Shown one piece after another: positions 1 to 3,833 of a stretch of DNA of 5,458 nucleotides (position 1 is its first letter; every line of letters begins with the position of its first letter). A program made the translations under genes and the position numbers. Origin of the DNA: JACRLI01 sp035542815. GTDB taxonomy: Bacteria > Eisenbacteria > RBG-16-71-46 > JACRLI01. The stretch is taken from assembly GCA_035542815.1 (NCBI GenBank), contig DATKKS010000257.1, positions 1 through 5,458 of the forward strand, in the 5' to 3' direction. A model generated the notes under the pieces. It was given only the letters and a program-made list of their open reading frames with translations, made no database searches and was not told where the DNA came from.

Positions 1-12
1 GGAGGACCCGCA

Positions 13-1155
13 ATGCTTTTCGAGATCGAACCGGTGGAGCAGCACCGTCTGGCCTGCGTGAAGGTCATCGGCGCCGGCGGGGCCGGGGGCAACGCCGTGC
101 AGCGGATGATCGACTCCGGCATGAACGGGGTGGACTTCATCGTGGCCAACACCGACCTGCAGGCGCTCAACCGCTCCTCCGCCGGGCACAAGCTCCAGCT
201 CGGCGCGCGCCTCACCAAGGGCCTCGGCTCGGGCGGCAACCCGGAGATCGGCCGCCAGGCGGCCGAGGAGGACGAGCCGGTGATCGCCGAGGCACTGGAG
301 GGCGCGGACATGGTGTTCGTGACCGCCGGCATGGGCGGCGGCACCGGCACCGGCGCGGCCAGCGTGATCGCCTCGGTGGCCCGGCAGCGGGGCGCGCTCA
401 CCGCGGCGGTGGTGACCAAGCCGTTCGTGTTCGAGGGCCGGCGGCGGGGGGAGCAGGCGGAGCGGGGGATCGAGGCCCTCAAGGAGCACGTGGACACCCT
501 GATCGTGATCCCCAACGAGCGGCTGCTCTCGGTGGTGGATGACACCACCCCGATCAACGAGGCATTCCGGGTGGCCGACGACGTGCTGCTGAAGGCCACC
601 AAGAGCATCACCGACATCATCGCGGTGCCCGGCCTGGTGAACCTGGACTTCGCCGACGCCCGCGCGGTGATGGCCGACCGCGGCCACGCGCTGATGGGCA
701 GCGGCCGGGCCAGCGGCACCAACCGCTCGTACGAGGCCGCCCGCCAGGCGGTGCAGAACCCGCTGCTGGAGGACGTCTCCATCAAGGGCGCCGAGGCGCT
801 GCTGGTGAACGTCACCGGCGGGCTGGACCTGAGCCTGCACGAGGTGCGCGAGGCGGTGAACCTGGTGGTGGAGGAGGCCGGGCCGGACGCGGCGGTGTAC
901 TTCGGGGCGGTGGTGGACCCGACCTTCGAGGGCGAGCTGTCCATCACCGTCATCGCCACCGGCTTCGGCAAGGTGTCCGCGCCGCGCATGACCCTGGTGG
1001 CGCCACGCGAGGACGACGGCGGGTACGACGCCGCCGAGCTGGCGCAGCCGGCGTTCCTGCGCACCGAGCGGCCGGGCGCCATGAAGCGGCTGTCGCAGAT
1101 GTTCTCGCGCGACAACCTCGAGGTGCCGACCTTCCTGCGCCAGAGGGTGCGCTAG
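13..1155 (+). CDS. ftsZ: Cell division GTPase FtsZ (complete, 380 aa)
   Basis: Tubulin-like GTPase that polymerises at midcell into the division ring and recruits the divisome. Seen in the sequence: an N-terminal GAGGAGGNAV loop (residues 20-29), VANTDLQAL (44-52), the tubulin signature GGGTGTGAA (108-116), PFVFEGRRR with the conserved E141 and R145, IPNERLL (166-172), and the T7 synergy loop NLDFADARAVM (210-220) with the catalytic aspartates D212 and D215. The tubulin-like C-terminal domain runs to about residue 330. A short variable linker follows, then a conserved C-terminal peptide (367-380, core VPTFLR) of the kind that binds FtsA or other membrane tethers. The length is normal for the family. 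The ATG start is supported by GGAGGA at bases 1-6, six bases upstream. Oddity: the linker carries a second PAFLR-like core at 346-350. Gene identity is secure. The position suggests it closes a dcw-type cluster, but that part lies outside the window. Confidence 0.98.
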   Translation: MLFEIEPVEQHRLACVKVIGAGGAGGNAVQRMIDSGMNGVDFIVANTDLQALNRSSAGHKLQLGARLTKGLGSGGNPEIGRQAAEEDEPVIAEALEGADMVFVTAGMGGGTGTGAASVIASVARQRGALTAAVVTKPFVFEGRRRGEQAERGIEALKEHVDTLIVIPNERLLSVVDDTTPINEAFRVADDVLLKATKSITDIIAVPGLVNLDFADARAVMADRGHALMGSGRASGTNRSYEAARQAVQNPLLEDVSIKGAEALLVNVTGGLDLSLHEVREAVNLVVEEAGPDAAVYFGAVVDPTFEGELSITVIATGFGKVSAPRMTLVAPREDDGGYDAAELAQPAFLRTERPGAMKRLSQMFSRDNLEVPTFLRQRVR

Positions 1156-1180
1156 GCCGGGGGCTCCCGCGGTCCCCGGC
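1156..1180 (+). other. Hairpin directly after the ftsZ stop
   Basis: A 7-bp perfect inverted repeat, GCCGGGG (1156-1162) and CCCCGGC (1174-1180), encloses an 11-base loop and starts at the base after the ftsZ TAG. No T-run follows, so it is a poor intrinsic terminator. It could protect the ftsZ mRNA 3' end or slow polymerase. Such stems arise easily by chance at this GC content. Confidence 0.3.
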
Positions 1181-1228
1181 GGTCCGGCTTCAGGGCAGGG
1201 CCCGGCCGGCCGATAACGAGTGCTTGCA

Positions 1229-1250
1229 GGGGGCCCCGGGCGGGGCCCCC
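1229..1250 (+). terminator. Strong GC hairpin between ftsZ and the TPR gene (possible terminator or attenuator)
   Basis: A perfect 9-bp stem, GGGGGCCCC (1229-1237) with GGGGCCCCC (1242-1250), closes a GGGC tetraloop. The following bases (GCATAGGG) contain no T-run, so a classical Rho-independent terminator is not supported. It could still reduce read-through from ftsZ. The inner arm CCCCGGGC (1234-1241) can instead pair with GCCCGGGG (1265-1272), which ends two bases before the downstream Shine-Dalgarno site, so two exclusive folds are possible. No convincing promoter is visible in the 1156-1283 gap, so the TPR gene may depend on read-through from ftsZ. Confidence 0.35.
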
Positions 1251-1283
1251 GCATAGGGCTGCCGGCCCGGGGCTGGAGGAGTC

Positions 1284-2957
1284 ATGTCTCTATTCACTCG
1301 CCTGTTCCGCTGGGGCAACAACGAGCACTACAACCGCGGCATCCGCCTCTTCAACCAGCGCGAGTACGACAAGGCCATCCTCGAATTCGAGCAGGTGATC
1401 CTGGAGGGGCGGGACCCGGGCAACCCCTACTACAGCCTGGGGCTCTTCTACGCCGCCGAGACCCGCGCCAACCTGGGCCTGGCGTGCCTGCAGCAGGGCG
1501 ACCTGCCGCGCGCCGCCGAGGAGTTCCAGAAGGCGGTCAACGAGAACCCCGACTACGCGGACCTGCACCACTATCTGGGCGTGACCTACTGGCGCATGCG
1601 CCGGCCGGCGGAGGCGGCGGCCAGCCTGGACCGGGCGCTGGCGCTCAACCCGGCGTACGACGCGGCCCGCTGCTACCGGGTGCTGGTGGCCCACGAGGTG
1701 GGCGACGCCGCCGCGGTGCAGGCGGGCCTGGAGCGGCTGACCCACGACGGCTTCAAGCTGCGCTCGGGCGCGCGCCTGCAGGCCTACACCGCGCTCACCG
1801 ACGAGGTGCTGTCCGAGATGCGCGAGACCGTGGACCACCAGACGCGCAGCTCGGAGTTCCTGAACGCCGCCATCGATCTCTACAACCGGGGCCTGGTGGA
1901 GGAGGCCATCCCGCAGCTCCGCAAGGCCCTGGCCGAGACCCCCGGCTACGCCGACCTGCACTGCCGCCTGGGCGTGGCGCTCAAGGACAGCGGCCAGCTG
2001 GAGGAGGCCACCGAGCAGCTGGTGGCGGCCCTGCGGCTCAACCCCAAGTACGCCGAGGCCCAGCTGCAGCTGGGCCAGACCTGGTTCCTGCGGGGCGAGC
2101 CGTCGCGGGCGGGGCAGGTGTTCGACCAGGCGCTGGAATACCACCCCGACTACCCCGACCTGCGGCTGAGCCTGGGGGTGGCGCGCTACCTGCAGGGCCG
2201 GCTGGAGGACGCCCGGGGCATCCTGGAGCAGGTGCTGGAGAAGAACCCGCACCTGGCTCGGGCCCGCAGCTACCTGGCGCTGGCGATGTACGCCCTGGGC
2301 GACGTCGAGGGCGCGGTGCGCGAGCTGGCGCGGGCGGTGGACCAGGACCCGGGGCTGGCCGAGGGCGCGGCGGATCTGGGCCACCTGCGGCTGGCCCGCG
2401 GCGAGCACCACGGCGCCATCCAGGCCTTCCGGCGGGCCATCGAGGTGTGCCCCGACTACGCCGACCTGCGCTTCAACCTGGCCAGCGCGTACTTCGAGGA
2501 CGGGCAGCTGGACCAGGCGGAGGAACAGCTGCGCGCGGCCCTGGCCATCAACCCGCAGTACGGGCTGGCCCACCTGGCCATGGGGCGGCTGGCGGAGCGG
2601 CGCGGGGACGACGCCGCGGCGCGCGGGCACCTGGAGCAGGCGGTGCGCCTGAACCCGACGTTCGCGGACACCCACAAGCACCTCGGGCGCTGCCTGGGGC
2701 GGCTGAACGACTTCGAGGGGGCGGAGCGGGAGCTGCGCGAGGCGCTGCGGATCAACCCCAACTACGTGAAGGCGCACCTGGAGCTGGGCTGGCTGTACCG
2801 GCGGACCGAGCGGGACGCCGACGCCCAGGCGGAGTTCGCCCGGGCGCTGGAGCTGGAGCCCGGGAACCCCATCGCCCGCAGCCAGCTGGCGGGCGGGACG
2901 GATGGCGTGGCCGACCCGCGGGTGTTCGCGGTTCCGCAGCGCGAGCCCGCCGCCTAG
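1284..2957 (+). CDS. Tetratricopeptide-repeat protein (557 aa), function unknown
   Basis: A probable protein-interaction scaffold; I do not recognise a named orthologue. The product is almost all TPR helices: repeats at about residues 14-47, 60-93 and 94-127, a degenerate one at 128-161, a helical non-TPR linker (162-190), then ten repeats of exactly 34 residues (191-530) and a short non-repeat tail (531-557). The conserved G/A pattern, a Y/F near the end of helix B and NPxYADL-like turns recur throughout. There is no cleavable signal peptide or hydrophobic membrane span. The N-terminus MSLFTRLFRWG is short, basic and aromatic, and could be an amphipathic membrane-binding helix (inference). 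The ATG has GGAGGA at 1275-1280, only three bases upstream, which is tight spacing. It lies on the same strand as ftsZ, 128 bp downstream. A role in division or envelope assembly is a guess from position. The TPR class is secure; the function is open. Confidence 0.93.
   Translation: MSLFTRLFRWGNNEHYNRGIRLFNQREYDKAILEFEQVILEGRDPGNPYYSLGLFYAAETRANLGLACLQQGDLPRAAEEFQKAVNENPDYADLHHYLGVTYWRMRRPAEAAASLDRALALNPAYDAARCYRVLVAHEVGDAAAVQAGLERLTHDGFKLRSGARLQAYTALTDEVLSEMRETVDHQTRSSEFLNAAIDLYNRGLVEEAIPQLRKALAETPGYADLHCRLGVALKDSGQLEEATEQLVAALRLNPKYAEAQLQLGQTWFLRGEPSRAGQVFDQALEYHPDYPDLRLSLGVARYLQGRLEDARGILEQVLEKNPHLARARSYLALAMYALGDVEGAVRELARAVDQDPGLAEGAADLGHLRLARGEHHGAIQAFRRAIEVCPDYADLRFNLASAYFEDGQLDQAEEQLRAALAINPQYGLAHLAMGRLAERRGDDAAARGHLEQAVRLNPTFADTHKHLGRCLGRLNDFEGAERELREALRINPNYVKAHLELGWLYRRTERDADAQAEFARALELEPGNPIARSQLAGGTDGVADPRVFAVPQREPAA
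1854..2873 (+). repeat. Ten in-phase 102-bp coding repeats (TPR array)
   Basis: This stretch encodes residues 191-530 of the TPR protein, ten consecutive 34-residue units with no insertion or deletion. Recurring elements are a LxxLG-like start of helix A, a glycine before helix B, a pattern resembling EEAxxxLxxAL, and an NPxYA-type linker. At the DNA level the copies have diverged considerably, so this is an old protein repeat rather than a recent tandem duplication. It reflects protein architecture and not a mobile or CRISPR-type array. Confidence 0.85.
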
Positions 2958-3009
2958 CGGCCGGGGAGCGGATCCGGCGCCCTCCGAATCTCAGGATCGG
3001 GACCCCACC

Positions 3010-3351
3010 TCAAACGACGTGCCCCGGAGGCCTGGCCTCCGGGGCTTCGCGGTGTGGACCGCCGGCGCCGCTCGCGCCCCCGGCCCCCTGCACGGCCGCC
3101 TTGAGCTGGGCCTTCCACTCCGGCAGCGCCTGGGTGAGGTTGTTCGAGCTCGCGTTGAAGGGCGCCCCGACCGCGGTGGCGCGGCGGGCCGCCTCCGCCT
3201 TGCCCGCCAGCGCCAGGGCCAGCACCTTCGCGGCTTCCTGGTGGATCGTGGATTGCAGCGCGCACCTTGGCGAAGTGGGGGGAGGCGCGGTGCTCGGCCG
3301 AGACGCCCCCGTGCAGCCACAGCCCGAACGCGCACTCCGGCCGGGCGGGAC
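3010..3351 (-). pseudogene. Frameshifted, truncated CZB (chemoreceptor zinc-binding) domain remnant
   Basis: On the minus strand, one frame from 3334 down to 3245 reads CAFGLWLHG and then HFAKVRAAIHD. This matches the central part of a CZB domain: the C-x-FG-x-W motif with the zinc cysteine, then a zinc histidine 28 residues later. From 3243 a different frame continues with HQEAAKVLALALAGKAEAA and, further on, SSNNLTQALPEWKAQL, matching the end of the same domain and reaching about 3094 before an unrelated tail to a stop at 3010-3012. The two halves are out of register at about base 3244, consistent with a small indel that also removed the HxxxH spacing. The first zinc histidine and the whole signalling body expected upstream are missing: the frame hits a stop near 3407 and runs into the rpmB terminator region. 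No start codon or ribosome binding site supports a protein. CZB domains normally sit at the C-terminus of methyl-accepting chemotaxis proteins or beside diguanylate cyclases. This is probably the 3' scar of such a gene; a sequencing error could explain the frameshift but not the missing 5' part. Confidence 0.6.
3021..3045 (+). terminator. Perfect 12-bp inverted repeat downstream of the TPR gene
   Basis: GCCCCGGAGGCC (3021-3032) and GGCCTCCGGGGC (3034-3045) are exact reverse complements around a single T. The realistic hairpin is 11 bp with a CTG loop. It lies 64 bases after the TPR stop codon and is a plausible transcription end for that gene. The sequence after it (TTCGCGGTG) has only two T residues, so termination would be weak or factor-assisted. 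Being symmetrical, it could act in either direction. On the minus strand it falls inside the last codons of the decayed CZB frame. Confidence 0.5.
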
Positions 3352-3364
3352 GGGGGGATGAGAA

Positions 3365-3390
3365 GGGCGCAGCCGGTGAGGGCTGCGCCC
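3365..3390 (-). terminator. Likely rpmB transcription terminator
   Basis: A perfect 10-bp stem, GGGCGCAGCC (3365-3374) with GGCTGCGCCC (3381-3390), closes a 6-base loop. Read on the minus strand it lies 68 bases beyond the rpmB stop and is followed by TTCTCAT, a modest T-rich stretch. This is the best intrinsic-terminator candidate in the window, though the T-tract is short. On the plus strand the following GTGGATTTCG is less suitable. Confidence 0.6.
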
Positions 3391-3458
3391 GTGGATTTCG
3401 ATCTCAGAGGGCCGCCGGAGAACGGCCGTGGGCGCCGTCGGCGGCCCGGCCGCGGCGG

Positions 3459-3677
3459 CTAGGCGGTGGAAGCGGCCTTGCCCTTCGAGGCGTGCTTGCG
3501 GACCTTGTCGCTGCGCAGGCAGCGGGTGCACACCCGGATCTGGAGGGTGCGGCCGCCCTGGACCACGCGCACGCGCTGCAGGTTGGGGAGCCAGCGCCGC
3601 TTGGTGATGTTATGGGCATGGCTCACCCGGTTCCCGCCCTGGATGGCCTTGCCGCAGATCTCGCACTTCCGGGCCAT
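3459..3677 (-). CDS. rpmB: 50S ribosomal protein L28 (bL28), zinc-ribbon form
   Basis: Structural protein of the large ribosomal subunit. The 72-residue product starts MARKCEICGKAIQGGNRVSH and contains the family core SHAHNITKRRWLPNLQ (19-34) followed by VRVVQGGRTLQIRVCTRC. Two CxxC pairs, C5/C8 and C50/C53, give a complete four-cysteine zinc site, so this is the zinc-containing (C+) form. The basic tail is short. The frame stays open upstream to an ATG at 3785, but the start at 3677 is chosen because the L28 homology begins there and AAGGAGG (minus strand, 3694-3688) lies ten bases upstream. It is divergent from recG, with a 156-bp shared region. A promoter at 3794-3822 and a terminator at 3365-3390 suggest it is transcribed alone. 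Confidence 0.97.
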   Translation of the reverse strand: MARKCEICGKAIQGGNRVSHAHNITKRRWLPNLQRVRVVQGGRTLQIRVCTRCLRSDKVRKHASKGKAASTA

Positions 3678-3687
3678 GACTTGACGT

Positions 3688-3694
3688 CCTCCTT
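3688..3694 (-). promoter_or_regulatory. rpmB ribosome binding site
   Basis: CCTCCTT on the plus strand reads AAGGAGG on the minus strand, a full Shine-Dalgarno match ten bases before the ATG at 3677. It decides the rpmB start against the longer upstream frame. Confidence 0.85.
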
Positions 3695-3721
3695 CTGCCT
3701 GTTCAAGGTTGCCGCTGGATT

Positions 3722-3739
3722 CGCCGGCCGAGGCCGGCG
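3722..3739 (-). other. Stem-loop in the rpmB leader
   Basis: CGCCGGC (3722-3728) and GCCGGCG (3733-3739) form a 7-bp stem with a four-base loop. It lies in the predicted rpmB 5' untranslated region, 28 bases before the Shine-Dalgarno site. It could be a chance product of the base composition; no known leader family is recognised. Confidence 0.35.
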
Positions 3740-3766
3740 GGCGCGCCGGGGCCTGCCGATGCCCGC

Positions 3767-3783
3767 GCCGCGCGTGGCGCGGC
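3767..3783 (-). other. Stem-loop at the predicted 5' end of the rpmB transcript
   Basis: GCCGCGC (3767-3773) and GCGCGGC (3777-3783) make a 7-bp stem with a three-base loop. If transcription starts about seven bases after the -10 box (near 3787), this hairpin would stand almost at the 5' end of the rpmB mRNA, where it could stabilise the transcript. The role is inferred. Confidence 0.35.
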
Positions 3784-3793
3784 AAACTAAACC

Positions 3794-3822
3794 AATCTAC
3801 ACCACCCGAAACCCGGTTTCAA
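3794..3822 (-). promoter_or_regulatory. Sigma-70-type promoter for rpmB
   Basis: On the minus strand TTGAAA (3822-3817) is a 5/6 match to the -35 box. Exactly 17 bases further is TAGATT (3799-3794), a 4/6 match to the -10 box. It sits in a conspicuous low-GC patch (about 3784-3835) of an otherwise GC-rich window. A start near 3787 would give a leader of about 110 bases before rpmB. The -35 box overlaps the recG Shine-Dalgarno site on the opposite strand. Confidence 0.65.
3808..3820. promoter_or_regulatory. 13-bp dyad overlapping the rpmB -35 box
   Basis: GAAACC (3808-3813) and GGTTTC (3815-3820) form a perfect 6-bp inverted repeat around one C. It covers part of the -35 box and the spacer of the rpmB promoter and ends just before the recG ribosome binding site. 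The placement is right for an operator, but no known regulator site is recognised, and it may be chance. Confidence 0.3.
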
Positions 3823-3825
3823 GGA
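3821..3825 (+). promoter_or_regulatory. recG ribosome binding site
   Basis: AAGGA lies eight bases before a TTG at 3834 and is the only Shine-Dalgarno-like sequence near the start of the recG homology. It decides the TTG start, since no ATG or GTG is nearby in frame; the next in-frame GTG upstream (3774) has no such site. Confidence 0.6.
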
Positions 3826-3833
3826 CTACTTTC

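Noticed and set aside
1189..1217. Possible promoter for the TPR gene (TTCAGG, 17 bases, GATAAC)
   Set aside because: The -35 match is only 3/6 and the -10 match 4/6, with no other support; this level is expected by chance.
1290..2777. A 495-codon minus-strand frame opposite the TPR gene
   Set aside because: Its composition and periodicity mirror the TPR repeats on the other strand; no recognisable domain or start signal.
1854..2873. The 102-bp periodicity as a CRISPR or satellite-type repeat
   Set aside because: The period is exactly 34 codons in a coding frame, copies are diverged at the DNA level, and the translation gives canonical TPRs.
1220..3361. A 713-codon open plus-strand frame overlapping the TPR gene
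   Set aside because: It is an Ala/Gly/Pro/Arg-rich low-complexity shadow caused by high GC, with no motifs or ribosome binding site. The overlapping frame at 1284 has clear TPR structure.
2958..3458. An intact gene in the 500-bp gap between the TPR gene and rpmB
   Set aside because: Every open frame there lacks a ribosome binding site and a coherent product; only the broken CZB remnant shows family similarity.
3466..3684. A 72-codon plus-strand frame opposite rpmB
   Set aside because: It lies fully antisense to a conserved L28 gene and has no recognisable features of its own.
3681..3686. TTGACG on the plus strand as a -35 box for recG
   Set aside because: No -10-like hexamer follows at 16-18 bases, and the site coincides with the rpmB translation start region.
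3678..3785. An upstream in-frame ATG that would lengthen L28 by 36 residues
   Set aside because: L28 homology and a consensus Shine-Dalgarno site both place the start at 3677; the extra residues would be translated from the leader hairpins.
3774..3833. In-frame GTG at 3774 as an alternative recG start
   Set aside because: No Shine-Dalgarno sequence precedes it, it lies in a GC hairpin, and the added 20 residues do not resemble RecG.
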